Assembly: GCF_000745485.1 (NCBI RefSeq)
Contig: NZ_JQJK01000008.1
Coordinates: 620,001 to 684,000, forward strand
Direction: 5' to 3'
Source of the DNA: Methanobacterium veterum
GTDB taxonomy: Archaea > Methanobacteriota > Methanobacteria > Methanobacteriales > Methanobacteriaceae
Length of the DNA stretch: 64,000 nt
The number at the start of each line of letters is the position of its first letter. Positions within the stretch are counted from its first letter, which is position 1. Positions 46,031-55,673 of the stretch are shown here, one piece after another. The translations under genes were made by a program, and so were the position numbers. Under the pieces are notes generated by a model. That model worked only from the letters and a program-made list of their open reading frames with translations. It was not told the origin of the DNA and ran no database searches.

Positions 46031-47344
46031 TTACATTAAAAAATACTTTATGGAGCTTTTATCTTCAATTTCTCCAGCTATGTTAGTTTGCATTGTTTTT
46101 TCGACTTCTTCAATTTCATCAGTTTGCCCTAAAGCCCAGCAGAGTTTAACATAAGCTGTTTCAGGTAACATGTCCCCTGCAGAGATTACGCCTGCATTTA
46201 TAAGTTTTCTTCCAGTACTGTAAACGTTCATGTTGACTTTTCCATAAAGACACTGAGAAGTCATAACCACAGGAATTCCACTGTCCCTTGCTCTTTTTAT
46301 AGATGGAATAATTTCCTCTGGACAGTGCCCCAAACCAGTACCTTCCAGAACAATCCCTTTATATCCCTTATCCATATGATACTCAATTATTTCACCAGAA
46401 ATACCAGGGTAGCTCTTAATAAATGCAACATTAGATTCTACAGCATCCTGAAGCTCAACTTCACCATCGGTCCTTGTTTTATACATTAACTGTTCATCTA
46501 AAATTTCAATTCCCCCGTTTTGAACCCGTGCAAGTGGAGATGTATTTATACTTCTAAAGGTGTCTCTTCTTGAGGTGTGCATCTTTCTTACCTTTGTACC
46601 TCTGTGTAAATCACAGTAGGTGTCATCTTCAGTCCCATGCATGCAGACCATGACTTCAGCTATATCTGATTTAGCGGCAGTCACTGAATTTAAAAGGTTT
46701 AAAAATGCATCAGAGGAAGGCCGGTCTGAACTCCGCTGCGCACCAGTAAGCACTACCGGTACCGGAGTATCCAGCATAAAACTCAACGCAGCTGATGTAT
46801 AGTGCATGGTATCAGTCCCATGGGCAACAACAACACCATAAGCGCCGTCATTTATTTCATCAGCTATGGATCTTGCTGATTTAACCCAGTATTCAGGTTT
46901 CATGTTTTCGCTTAAGATGTTTAAAACTGCTTTTCCTTTGATATTTGCATATTCCAGAAGTTCAGGGTTAGCCCGAATAAGATCATCAGCCGTAAATGCA
47001 GGATGAACTGCACCAGTTTTGTAATCAATTATCGATGCAACTGTTCCCCCAGTTGATATTATGGATATATCATGTTTCTGGCTGTCTTTTTCAATATCAA
47101 GTTTCGATAATTCAATTTTAGGTTTTTCACCCTTTTTAACGAGTTCAATTGTTGCATTTTCTATATTTATTCCAACATTGTAACCATTTTTAAGCTTTAA
47201 AACAAGATGCGTCTCATCAGCATCTTCAGCTCTGTCTAAAAGCATGCCTTCGTAGGAAATATCTTGCTTGGTTATTTTGACACTGTCACCAATTGATATG
47301 CCTGCTGATTTTAAAAATATTTCTGAAGCTCCTCTGTAACTCAT
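46031..47344 (-). CDS. gatD: Glu-tRNA(Gln) amidotransferase subunit D
   Basis: 437 residues. An N-terminal beta domain (about 1-85) contacts GatE; the amidase domain begins with [18 protein letters not shown] and contains [16 protein letters not shown] and [10 protein letters not shown]…[11 protein letters not shown], the asparaginase-like catalytic Thr/Asp/Lys set that releases ammonia from glutamine or asparagine. Pairs with GatE downstream. Monocistronic with gatE; ATG 47344. Confidence 0.97.
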   Translation of the reverse strand: MSYRGASEIFLKSAGISIGDSVKITKQDISYEGMLLDRAEDADETHLVLKLKNGYNVGINIENATIELVKKGEKPKIELSKLDIEKDSQKHDISIISTGGTVASIIDYKTGAVHPAFTADDLIRANPELLEYANIKGKAVLNILSENMKPEYWVKSARSIADEINDGAYGVVVAHGTDTMHYTSAALSFMLDTPVPVVLTGAQRSSDRPSSDAFLNLLNSVTAAKSDIAEVMVCMHGTEDDTYCDLHRGTKVRKMHTSRRDTFRSINTSPLARVQNGGIEILDEQLMYKTRTDGEVELQDAVESNVAFIKSYPGISGEIIEYHMDKGYKGIVLEGTGLGHCPEEIIPSIKRARDSGIPVVMTSQCLYGKVNMNVYSTGRKLINAGVISAGDMLPETAYVKLCWALGQTDEIEEVEKTMQTNIAGEIEDKSSIKYFLM

Positions 47345-47681
47345 AAAATCCCTCTTTTATCGGTTGTAATTATGAAATTAAATTCAAAATAGTTTATACT
47401 TACTCTATATTTTAATTAGTTATTAAATAATTTAAATGAGTTTGAATAATTAACCATGTTGATCCTGTTTAATACATGCCACTTGAAACTTTTGTAATTT
47501 AACTTAATTTTGATTGATTTTATTTAAATTGATTCATTAATCTCAAGCACTACAAAAAGTAATTGTAAAAAGAGGAAAGGTAACAGAAAATAAAAAAATC
47601 AAAACTACCTACTTTTTGATAAATACCTGCAAGAAATTAATCCCCAAGTCTTTAAAAAATATTGAATTTCAGGCATATCAA

Positions 47682-48083
47682 CTAATCTAACCCTGCAAGT
47701 GCACGAATAAGTGAGCTTTGAGTTATAAGACCAACTAGATTTCCATTTTCAACTACAGGAATCCTTTGATAACCTTTATCTGCCATGATTCTTGTAATTT
47801 CAAGTATAGGAGTATCTCTATTAGCCACGTATAATTCTTTAGTCATTAGATCATTTACTTTAAGACCCAAAGCTTCTCCTCCAGCTAAAAGAACATCTCT
47901 ATGAGTTATTATTCCTACAATTCTCTTATCATCAACTACAGGAAGTCCCCCAACATTACATCTCATCATTTTCAATTTAGCTGCTGCAACCAGGTCTTTT
48001 GGAGAAGTTACGTGAACTTCTTCGATCATGATGTCCTCTGCCTTTAGCTTTTTAATCATAGACTTATTTTTAGTACCAGTCAT
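47682..48083 (-). CDS. CBS-domain pair protein
   Basis: 133 residues composed of two CBS motifs: KLKAEDIMIEEVHVTSPKDLVAAAKLKMMRCNVGGLPVVDDKRIVGIITHRDVL and VNDLMTKELYVANRDTPILEITRIMADKGYQRIPVVENGNLVGLITQSSLI. CBS pairs bind adenosyl ligands (AMP, ATP, SAM) and regulate other enzymes. Stand-alone form; partner unknown. Divergent from thiC. Start ATG 48083. Confidence 0.93.
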   Translation of the reverse strand: MTGTKNKSMIKKLKAEDIMIEEVHVTSPKDLVAAAKLKMMRCNVGGLPVVDDKRIVGIITHRDVLLAGGEALGLKVNDLMTKELYVANRDTPILEITRIMADKGYQRIPVVENGNLVGLITQSSLIRALAGLD

Positions 48084-48434
48084 ATATTAAGATAAGGAAT
48101 TGCACTTCCAAATGCAACTATCATGAACTATGAATTATACAAAATTACTGAATTGAAGTAATTTTTTTAAAAGATACGGTCCCCAAATAATAAATCACCA
48201 GTATTGCAAAATGTAATTACTTTAAGTATACAATACTATACACAATATTGAAATTATAGTGAATTTTAATTTAAAGCTTGTTAAATCTATTAGTAGCAGT
48301 TAAATGTATTGTATTCCAGATAATGCAATATACCGCTTTAATAATGGATTTTTGTATTACCAGTTTATATTAACATGAAGGTAAAAAGTTATAGTTAGAG
48401 TTTTATCTAAATTTTTTAAGACGAGGGATTAAAC
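48084..48434. other. intergenic upstream of thiC
   Basis: 351 bases between divergent CBS and thiC genes. I searched by eye for the TPP riboswitch boxes (CTGAGA, ACCTGATCTGG) and do not see them, so thiC is not TPP-riboswitch controlled here. A TATA-like TTTATATTA at about 48363 and GAGGG before the GTG start serve thiC. Confidence 0.5.
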
Positions 48435-49709
48435 GTGACTCAGTTAGAATACGCCAGAAAAGGCCAGATCACCAATGAAATGGAAATTGTCGCTGAAGAG
48501 GAAAATATTGATGTTCAAAAACTTATTAAACGAGTGGCAAAAGGTTATATCACAATTCCAAAGAATATAAATGGTAAAAGTGTTCCCAAAGGTATTGGAA
48601 AAGGACTAAGCACAAAAATCAACGCCAATATCGGCTCATCTTCAGAAATAGAGGACATAGATATTGAAATTCAAAAAGCCATGATGGCAGTTGAATACGG
48701 CGCTGACGCTATAATGGACCTTAGTACAGGGCCTAATCTGAAATCAATTAGAGAAAAAATAATGCATGCAGTTGATGTTCCAATTGGAACCGTTCCAATT
48801 TATGAAGCCGCTGTAAGCGCGTCCCAAGAAAAAGGTGCTGTAATTAACATGGATGAAGACGATATGTTCAACGCCATAATAAACCAGGCAAAAGAGGGTG
48901 TTGATTTCATGACCATCCATTCAGGAATAACCAGGGATACTGTAGAAAAAGTAAAAAATTCTGACAGGATTATGGGTATTGTAAGTCGTGGAGGATCTTT
49001 TTTAGCTGCATGGATACTCCAAAATGAAGAAGAAAACCCTCTTTATAAAAATTATGACTATTTACTTGAAATAGCTCATGAATACGACGTTACACTAAGT
49101 TTAGGAGACGGGTTAAGGCCAGGTTGCCTTGCAGATGCCACAGACGTTTCCCAAATCCAAGAACTCATTACACTTGGTCAGCTTGTAGAAAGAGCAAGAG
49201 ATGCAGGAGTTCAGGTCATGGTAGAAGGTCCAGGACACGTACCACTGGATCAAATCCAGGCAAACATGAAAATTCAAAAAACCATCTGTAAAGGGGCACC
49301 TTTCTATGTTTTAGGTCCAATTGTAACCGATCTTGCTCCAGGTTACGATCACATAACATCTGCCATAGGGGGAGCTATTGCTGCTTCTTCAGGGGCAGAT
49401 TTCCTGTGTTACGTTACCCCTAAAGAGCATCTTGCAATACCTGACATTGAAGCTGTAAAACAGGGAGTTATAGCATCCAAAATAGCTGCACAAGCTGCAG
49501 ATGTCGCAAATGGAGTTAAAAGTGCATGGCAAAACGAACTCCAGATGGCAAATGCACGGAGAAACTTCAACTGGAAGAAACAATTTGAACTTGCATTTGA
49601 CCATGAAACACCACGAAAATACAGGGAAAGTAAGCCCACAAGCGGAGATATGTGTACAATGTGCGGCGAATTCTGCGCTTTGAGGATTGTAAGGGATAAT
49701 TTAAGCTAA
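48435..49709 (+). CDS. thiC: phosphomethylpyrimidine synthase
   Basis: 424 residues, a radical SAM enzyme making the thiamine pyrimidine HMP-P from 5-aminoimidazole ribotide. GADAIMDLSTGPNLKSIREKI, GTVPIYEAA, FMTIHSGI, EGPGHVPLDQIQANM and LGPIVTDLAPGYDHITSAIGGAIAA are the conserved blocks; the C-terminal CTMCGEFC ligates the Fe-S cluster in the Cx2Cx4C manner typical of ThiC (third Cys read as FC). Start GTG 48435. Length is shorter than bacterial ThiC, normal for archaea. Confidence 0.97.
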   Translation: MTQLEYARKGQITNEMEIVAEEENIDVQKLIKRVAKGYITIPKNINGKSVPKGIGKGLSTKINANIGSSSEIEDIDIEIQKAMMAVEYGADAIMDLSTGPNLKSIREKIMHAVDVPIGTVPIYEAAVSASQEKGAVINMDEDDMFNAIINQAKEGVDFMTIHSGITRDTVEKVKNSDRIMGIVSRGGSFLAAWILQNEEENPLYKNYDYLLEIAHEYDVTLSLGDGLRPGCLADATDVSQIQELITLGQLVERARDAGVQVMVEGPGHVPLDQIQANMKIQKTICKGAPFYVLGPIVTDLAPGYDHITSAIGGAIAASSGADFLCYVTPKEHLAIPDIEAVKQGVIASKIAAQAADVANGVKSAWQNELQMANARRNFNWKKQFELAFDHETPRKYRESKPTSGDMCTMCGEFCALRIVRDNLS

Positions 49710-49865
49710 ATTAACCCTCATCTATTTTTTTTAATTTAGACCCTATTCTTGATTCAAATATGTTAAATAAGTAATTTGATTAACATGACCTTTATTTTTA
49801 GATTTATAGACCACCTCGAAAAATAATAAATACTAAAACACATAATAGTATTACAAGGTGGTTAT

Positions 49866-50045
49866 ATGAGGTCCATATCTAAAAGATCAAATTTAATTAA
49901 AAGGATAAGATCTTACAGCACATGTCCAAGTTGCGGGTCTAACAATCTGGTAAAAGTGGACGAATACTATTACGAACCTTCAGGATGGTTAGAGATATAT
50001 GAATGCCAGAATTGTGGATCTCTAATTGAAAGACCATTATCATAA
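49866..50045 (+). CDS. small zinc-ribbon protein
   Basis: 59 residues. STCPSCGSNNLVKVDEYY … IYECQNCGSLIE provides two CxxC knuckles for one zinc. The N-terminal basic segment (RSISKRSNLIKRIRS) suggests nucleic-acid binding. AGGTGG is just upstream of ATG 49866. Too short for routine gene calling. Function unknown. Confidence 0.75.
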   Translation: MRSISKRSNLIKRIRSYSTCPSCGSNNLVKVDEYYYEPSGWLEIYECQNCGSLIERPLS

Positions 50046-50331
50046 TATTTTTAAGAGTATGAGAATGTAAATCACCTATTAAAAAGATATTTTTAATTAT
50101 TATTGCTTCTGAAAGTTATGTATTTTAAAAATAATTTAAATGACCTGATTTTAAAAATTTAAGTTATATCTGCCCATTTTTTAATAAATTATGACATATA
50201 TGTCCATATAAATGAATAAAAGCTATTTACTTTTTTAATTTTGAAATTAAGGTTTAATCCCTTTAAAAAATTATAAATAGATGCATTTACATAATAATAA
50301 AAGATTTTTCATAAATTCCTGGAGGAAAAGT

Positions 50332-50610
50332 ATGGCCATGGAACATGTAGAAGGTAAAAACAAAGGAAATGTAGTTCTTTATGCTTTAAGTACTTGCGGA
50401 TGGTGTAAGAAAACCAGAATGCTTCTTGAAGAGCTTGGTATTGAATTTAATTATATTTATGTTGACCTTACAGAAGGTGAGGAGCGATCAAATGTTATAA
50501 AAGACGTTCAAAAATGGAATCCTCAGCTTTCATTTCCAACGGTTGTAATAAACAATAAAGATGTTATTGTAGGGTTCAAGGAAGATGAAATCAAGGAGAA
50601 ACTTGCATGA
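50332..50610 (+). CDS. glutaredoxin-family protein
   Basis: 92 residues. [23 protein letters not shown] contains CGWC redox motif, [24 protein letters not shown] the cis-Pro and glutathione-site-like GF loop. ATG 50332 has GGAGG at eight bases; the longer upstream start lacks support. Overlaps the FTR gene by ATGA (4 bases), so they are translationally coupled; the FTR protein is the probable reductase of this glutaredoxin. Confidence 0.92.
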   Translation: MAMEHVEGKNKGNVVLYALSTCGWCKKTRMLLEELGIEFNYIYVDLTEGEERSNVIKDVQKWNPQLSFPTVVINNKDVIVGFKEDEIKEKLA

Positions 50611-51110
50611 GCAATATAAGTGACGCGGAACTGGATCATTTTTACGAAAAAGTGAAAAAAGATGTGGAATCTAGTGGATACCGCCTGAATCCCAACATTG
50701 AATTTACAAAAGAACTTTTAGAAGGCATACTTACAAATGAAAAGCGTTATGGATATGGATCTTGCCCTTGCAGGCTCGCAGCAGGCGACAAAGAGATAGA
50801 CATAGATATAATCTGCCCATGTGATTATAGAGATCCTGATTTAAATGACTATGATACCTGTTACTGCGGCCTTTATGTTTCAGGAGATATTTTAGAAGGT
50901 ACAAAAGAAGTGCCTGCAATACCAGAAAGAAGACCTACACTGGAAGAACGGGAACAATCCCAAAAAGGAACCTTAAGTGGTGCACCCTCATCTCTCCAAT
51001 TTCCCGTTTGGAGGTGCAGCGTCTGCGGATACTTATGTGCACGTGAAGAACCGCCTGAAGTATGCCCAATCTGTAAAGTTGAAAAAGAACGCTTTAAAAA
51101 GTTCTTATAA
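50607..51110 (+). CDS. ferredoxin-thioredoxin reductase catalytic subunit fused to rubredoxin
   Basis: 167 residues. CPC (53-55), CPC (70-72) and CYC (85-87) form the FTR signature CPCx14CPCx12CxC with the active disulfide and [4Fe-4S] ligands. C-terminal residues from about 134 are a rubredoxin-like iron site, [21 protein letters not shown]. Similar fusions in Methanosarcina (FDR) pass electrons from ferredoxin to disulfide targets. Coupled to the glutaredoxin gene, hence a likely ferredoxin to FTR to glutaredoxin relay (inference). Confidence 0.93.
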   Translation: MSNISDAELDHFYEKVKKDVESSGYRLNPNIEFTKELLEGILTNEKRYGYGSCPCRLAAGDKEIDIDIICPCDYRDPDLNDYDTCYCGLYVSGDILEGTKEVPAIPERRPTLEEREQSQKGTLSGAPSSLQFPVWRCSVCGYLCAREEPPEVCPICKVEKERFKKFL

Positions 51111-51287
51111 TCAACTCAACTAATTTTTTTATTCAAAGCTAAAATATATTCAATTAGCTTATTTTATACGATTCAAATTAAATCCAATCTGTTTAATCTA
51201 TTTTATACTTAAATCTTAATTTAATCAAGCAAAAGAATAAATAATCATTTTAACAAATATGATATTAAATTTTACTGGTTGGTTTTT

Positions 51288-52229
51288 ATGAATTCTCTTT
51301 TAAGCTTTGCTGAAAAAAATCTGGAAGAGTTGGTCACACCATTTGGGCAGACAGATGTTTTATTAATTTATGCTATTGCTGCAAGTAAGCTCAAAAAATA
51401 TTTAGGAGATCGAGAACTTGCAGGTAAGATATGGATGCCTTCTGGAAGAATGCGTTACTTGCTTAAGAGAGGATCTAAGTTAGAACCGTTATTTGCTCAC
51501 GAGCTTGAGGAAGCTGTTACTTTAGAATTTTTAGAACTTAGATCAAAAACAGAACACCTCTCATCTGCAAAAGAAGAGATAACAGACTTACAGGCTAAAG
51601 TATGGCAGTATTTTCTTCCAAGAAAGCTTTCTGATTTTTTCTATGCCACAAATCATGAAGGTCCAGGAAAAGAGATTGACAGGATATTTTTTGACATAGA
51701 CCGTTCTAAGGGTATTTCTGCAGAACAGGCACAGGAAACCACACAAATATTTGTAGAAACTATAAAAGAAGATCAGGAACTTGAAGAATTATTAGGAAAC
51801 TATGAATTATCTATTAACTGGACTGGCAATTCTTTTCATGTTTTATTCTTTTTAGATGAATTAAAGCCCAGTTCCTTCTATGAAGAACATTTTCAGTATT
51901 CAAAAAATGATCCTGAACGTAATTTTACAGGTAAATGGGCTAAAAAAATTAATGAACGGGTTGAATTTAAAGTAGCAGGAGGCCATGAAAGACAGGGCAA
52001 TTCCATTAATATAGACCCTTCACAGACCCCTTCAGGTAAATTATGCCGTATTCCTTTAGGATCGTTGCATATGGAAGATCCCGAAACAATAAATGGTATT
52101 TCTGTACCTCTAACTGAAAAAATGCTTTATAATGAAGATCTGGTTTCTAAATTAACCATTTATACTCCCAAAGATATTATAAAAAATTTAAGCGACATTG
52201 AAAAACACTTACCTGAAAGATTCAGGTAA
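51288..52229 (+). CDS. archaeo-eukaryotic primase (AEP)-like protein
   Basis: 313 residues from ATG 51288; TTG 51279 is possible but adds little. FFDID (Asp136, Asp138) is the metal-binding motif of AEP primases, TGNSFHVLFFLD contains the SxH nucleotide motif, and SINIDPSQTPSGKLCRIPLGSLHM resembles the third block of LigD-like PolDom proteins. The N-terminal 120 residues are helical and unassigned. DNA ligase begins 23 bases downstream in the same direction, so a primase/polymerase-ligase repair pair is likely. No Ku gene is present in the window. Confidence 0.8.
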   Translation: MNSLLSFAEKNLEELVTPFGQTDVLLIYAIAASKLKKYLGDRELAGKIWMPSGRMRYLLKRGSKLEPLFAHELEEAVTLEFLELRSKTEHLSSAKEEITDLQAKVWQYFLPRKLSDFFYATNHEGPGKEIDRIFFDIDRSKGISAEQAQETTQIFVETIKEDQELEELLGNYELSINWTGNSFHVLFFLDELKPSSFYEEHFQYSKNDPERNFTGKWAKKINERVEFKVAGGHERQGNSINIDPSQTPSGKLCRIPLGSLHMEDPETINGISVPLTEKMLYNEDLVSKLTIYTPKDIIKNLSDIEKHLPERFR

Positions 52230-52252
52230 ACATCAAGTTTAAAAGTATTGAG

Positions 52253-54022
52253 ATGCCGGTGATAAAAATTAAGTTTGAAACATTTACAAAAACCCTTGAG
52301 AAGCTGGAAAATACCAGTTCTCAAAATGAAATGGTAGACATCCTCGCAGAAACATTCAAAAATTTAGGTGAAGATGAGATAGGTGAGGTCTGCTATTTAG
52401 TACTGGGAGAAATAGGACCGGGTTATGAAGATGTTAATCTTGGTTTAAGCGAAAAAACCGTACAGTCTGCAATTTCACTTGCAAGTGGTTACGATAAAGC
52501 ACATGTGGGTGAAGAAATAAGGAATATAGGCGATATCGGAGAAGTTGCAAGTAAAATGCTAAAAGACTCTGAAAAGAAATTTAAAAGGCTTTTAGACGAG
52601 CACAAAGATCCATCTGTAAATGATATTTATAAAGGCTTTAGAAAAATTGCTTTTGCAAGTGGTAAAGGTTCTCAAAAGGTTAAAATTGAAACATTAGCTT
52701 CAATGCTTCTGGATGCAGATGATATGGGGCGGAGATACATTGCAAGATATGCTAACGGTAAAATGAGACTCGGTATTGGAGATATGACTGTTCTAAACGG
52801 CCTTTCTGTTTCATTTTTTGGCTCAAAGAAAGAGAAAAAAGAACTTGAACATGCATACAACATAAGTTCAGATATAGGGCTCATAGCCAGAACTTTAAGT
52901 AGCAGAGGGTTACAAGGAGTTAAAGAGATAAAAATTTCATTAAATAGACCTATAAAGGCAATGTTAGCCCAAAGAGTATCAGAATTTCAAGATATTAGAG
53001 AAAAAATTAAGTCTCGAGATATTGCAGCTGAAGAAAAATTCGACGGTGAACGTATTCAGGCCCATAAAGATGGGAATAATATAAAATTATTTTCCCGACG
53101 TTTAACCGATATAACTGACCAATTTCCAGATTTAATTGAACATATTCAAAAATATGTTAAGGTGGAAAAAGCTATTTTAGACGGGGAAGCAATGGCCTAC
53201 GATTTTCAAGAAGAACTTTTTGGCTCGTTCCAGATATTAATGCAGCGTCGAAGGAAATATGGAATTAAAGAATACCGAAAAAAGATTCCTGTCAGGTACA
53301 TGCTGTTTGATGTTCTTTATGTAGACGAGGAATCATTTATGCATAAAAGCTACCCCGAAAGAAGGGAGAAACTTGAAACAATTGTAGAAGGTTCAAAATA
53401 TATTTCACTAGCCAATCGAAGAGTTAGTTCTGACCTTGATGACATAGATGATTTCTTCCAGGAGTGTATAACTAAAAATCTGGAAGGTATTGTTTGTAAA
53501 TCCTGTGCAGAAGATTCATATTATAAAGCTGGGGGAAGAGAGTGGACATGGATTAAATGGAAAAAAGAATATCTCAGTGAACTATCAGATACCCTTGACT
53601 TAGTTATCGTAGGTGCATTTGCAGGTAGGGGAAGACGAAGCGGTACTTATGGAGCCCTTTTATGTGCTGCTTATAACTCTGATGAAGATGTATTCCAGAC
53701 CGTATGTAAACTGGGAACTGGATTTTCTGATGAACAATTAGCTAACTTACCTAAAACACTTGAGGACGCAAAAGTAGATAAAAGTCCAGCACGAGTTACA
53801 GTGACCAAAGAAATGAGCCCTGATTTCTGGTTTACCCCAAAATATGTGGTAGAAGTACTTGGATCAGAGATAACTAAAAGCCCTGTTCACACATGTAACT
53901 GGAATGAATCTGAAAAACAGGGTTTGGCTTTAAGATTTCCTAGATTTATCAGATGGCGTGAAGAAAAATCCCCCGAACAAGCTACAAGCTCAAATGAAAT
54001 TTTGCAGATGTATGAAAGATAA
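52253..54022 (+). CDS. ATP-dependent DNA ligase paired with AEP gene
   Basis: 589 residues. N-terminal DNA-binding domain (1-230), then motif I EEKFDGERIQAH with adenylated Lys, motif III AILDGEAMAYD, motif IV LEGIVCKS, motif V EWTWIKWKKEY and an OB-fold domain LDLVIVGAFAGRGRRSGTYGALLCA. Structural order is that of the archaeal LigB/replicative ligases, but it is a paralog distinct from the ligase at 58769. Together with the upstream AEP gene it may act in gap filling or end joining. Confidence 0.95.
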   Translation: MPVIKIKFETFTKTLEKLENTSSQNEMVDILAETFKNLGEDEIGEVCYLVLGEIGPGYEDVNLGLSEKTVQSAISLASGYDKAHVGEEIRNIGDIGEVASKMLKDSEKKFKRLLDEHKDPSVNDIYKGFRKIAFASGKGSQKVKIETLASMLLDADDMGRRYIARYANGKMRLGIGDMTVLNGLSVSFFGSKKEKKELEHAYNISSDIGLIARTLSSRGLQGVKEIKISLNRPIKAMLAQRVSEFQDIREKIKSRDIAAEEKFDGERIQAHKDGNNIKLFSRRLTDITDQFPDLIEHIQKYVKVEKAILDGEAMAYDFQEELFGSFQILMQRRRKYGIKEYRKKIPVRYMLFDVLYVDEESFMHKSYPERREKLETIVEGSKYISLANRRVSSDLDDIDDFFQECITKNLEGIVCKSCAEDSYYKAGGREWTWIKWKKEYLSELSDTLDLVIVGAFAGRGRRSGTYGALLCAAYNSDEDVFQTVCKLGTGFSDEQLANLPKTLEDAKVDKSPARVTVTKEMSPDFWFTPKYVVEVLGSEITKSPVHTCNWNESEKQGLALRFPRFIRWREEKSPEQATSSNEILQMYER

Positions 54023-54102
54023 TAAATAGGCTGAATCTAACTTTTTTCAAATATAAACTTGAAATGAATTAATATATGGCAGTTAAATGTTATACAACTC
54101 CA

Positions 54103-54365
54103 TTTAACAGCTTATTTTCTAATAGTTGTCCCAATAAAAATAATTTGATCTAAACTTTTTTAATTATAGATATTCATAAATCAATCCCAATTTGTAGATG
54201 TAACGATAATACAGATTAGATACTATTCTTTTTAAATATAACCTTTAAAAATGATATATAATCGCTGAAAGATATATAAACCAGTTTAACAGCTTATTTT
54301 CCAATAATTACCCCAATAAAAATAATTTGATCTAAACTTTTTTATAGATAGATGTTCATAAATCA
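54103..54365. repeat. 81-base direct repeats upstream of ATP-cone genes
   Basis: The stretch 54103-54183 (TTTAACAGCTTATTTT…CATAAATCA) recurs at 54285-54365 with about 90% identity; the 182-base period suggests tandem duplication. The 431-base gap between ligase and first ATP-cone gene is otherwise empty. The repeated part includes CCAATAAAAATAATTTG, TATA-like, so each copy may carry a promoter. Confidence 0.75.
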
Positions 54366-54454
54366 CTCAATAAGTAATACTAAATTATAAAGTAATATGA
54401 TACGATCATGGGATAAATTTTTTACATGATTTTCATTATAGTGGAGGTGAATTT

Positions 54455-54736
54455 ATGACAGATGTTATAAAAAGTAATGGAAAAAGAGAGCAATTTAGCA
54501 AACAAAAAGTAAAAAACGCAGTTGAAAATGCAGTTAAAGATGCTGGTTTTAGCCCGCAGGAAAAAATGAACGTTATAGAACATGCATCACAGGATGCCGC
54601 ACAAATGGCTCAAGGCAAGGATGAAATTCAAACAAGACAAATAAGAGACACCGTATTAAATGATTTAGAACAAGATGATCAGCAAGTTGCCAACGCATGG
54701 AAGCAGTATGAACGCCAGCATGGAATTAACTACTGA
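54455..54736 (+). CDS. stand-alone ATP-cone domain protein, copy 1
   Basis: 93 residues. VIKSNGKREQFSKQKVKNAVENAVKDAG is the start of an ATP-cone, an ATP/dATP-binding domain normally at the N-terminus of ribonucleotide reductase or in NrdR. Helices DEIQTRQIRDTVLNDLEQDDQQVANAWKQYERQHG complete it. No catalytic domain is present. GGAGGTGA precedes ATG 54455. First of three tandem paralogs; role, perhaps nucleotide sensing, is unknown. Confidence 0.85.
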   Translation: MTDVIKSNGKREQFSKQKVKNAVENAVKDAGFSPQEKMNVIEHASQDAAQMAQGKDEIQTRQIRDTVLNDLEQDDQQVANAWKQYERQHGINY

Positions 54737-54831
54737 TTTCTTAAAATTTCTATTTTAAACCCTTTTTAGATAAATAAGGTTATTTTAGTCTAAATTTATG
54801 AAATAATATCTTAAATGGTGGAGGTGAATTT

Positions 54832-55152
54832 ATGACAGATGTTATAAAAAGAAACGGTAAAAGAGAACAGTTTAGCGAACAAAAAGTAAAAAATTCCATT
54901 GAAAGTGCAATTAAGGATGCCGGACTAAACCCACAACAAAAAAGTGGCTTAATTAATAATACAGTAAACGATGTAAAACAGCAGGTAATGAACAAAAATG
55001 AAGTAAGAACAAACGAAATAAGAGATATAGTAATAGATGACTTAGACCAAGATGAAGAACAGGCCGGAGAAACAACAGTTGGGCAGGCATGGAGAAATTA
55101 TGAAGAAGAACATGGAATTATCTATGAAGAAAAAGGCGGACGCAGAAGATAA
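54832..55152 (+). CDS. stand-alone ATP-cone domain protein, copy 2
   Basis: 106 residues. VIKRNGKREQFSEQKVKNSIESAIKDAG and NEIRDIVIDDLDQDEEQAGETTVGQAWRNYEEEHG show the same ATP-cone, with extra C-terminal residues (YEEKGGRRR). GGAGGTGAATTTATG is identical to that of copy 1, showing that the ribosome binding site was duplicated with the gene. Function unknown. Confidence 0.87.
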   Translation: MTDVIKRNGKREQFSEQKVKNSIESAIKDAGLNPQQKSGLINNTVNDVKQQVMNKNEVRTNEIRDIVIDDLDQDEEQAGETTVGQAWRNYEEEHGIIYEEKGGRRR

Positions 55153-55321
55153 TCTATAATTAGGGGAGAACTAATTAAACTCCCCACATTAGCCTAATAA
55201 TGAGTATATTCTTATTTAATTAATTTTAGACAGTTTAATTAAATAACGTCCTATATGTTTATATTTTGATTTTATAGTTTCTCTTTAAAAGTTAACTTTT
55301 ATATTTGGAGGATGTGAATTT

Positions 55322-55621
55322 ATGACCTATGTAATTAAAAGAAACGGGAAAAAAGAGCCTTTTAACGAACAAAAAGTAAAAAATTCTGTTGAAAGTGCAG
55401 TTAAAGAAGCAGGATATAAAACACATGCCAAAAAAAGACTCATAGATAAAACTTTGAAGGACGTAAATCAAGCGGTACAAGGTAAAGAAGAAATATCCTC
55501 AGCAAAAATACGTAACATAGTAATAAATGACCTTGAACAGGAGTGGGACGAAGATCAAGTCCCTGTTACAAGGGCGTGGCGAAATTATGAATTAAAACAC
55601 GGTACAATTTACCGGGAATAA
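55322..55621 (+). CDS. stand-alone ATP-cone domain protein, copy 3
   Basis: 99 residues. YVIKRNGKKEPFNEQKVKNSVESAVKEAG and EEISSAKIRNIVINDLEQEWDEDQVPVTRAWRNYELKHG align with copies 1 and 2. GGAGG lies upstream of ATG 55322. The DUF72 gene starts 52 bases later. Having three such genes side by side is unusual. Confidence 0.87.
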   Translation: MTYVIKRNGKKEPFNEQKVKNSVESAVKEAGYKTHAKKRLIDKTLKDVNQAVQGKEEISSAKIRNIVINDLEQEWDEDQVPVTRAWRNYELKHGTIYRE

Positions 55622-55673
55622 TCCCGGGTTAAATATTAAATAAAATAATTATCTATTAAATTATTTTAAAAAA

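Noticed and set aside
48084..48434. TPP riboswitch ahead of thiC
   Set aside because: No recognisable TPP aptamer boxes on the coding strand.
54103..54365. Insertion sequence ends
   Set aside because: Direct, not inverted, repeats and no transposase frame between or beside them.
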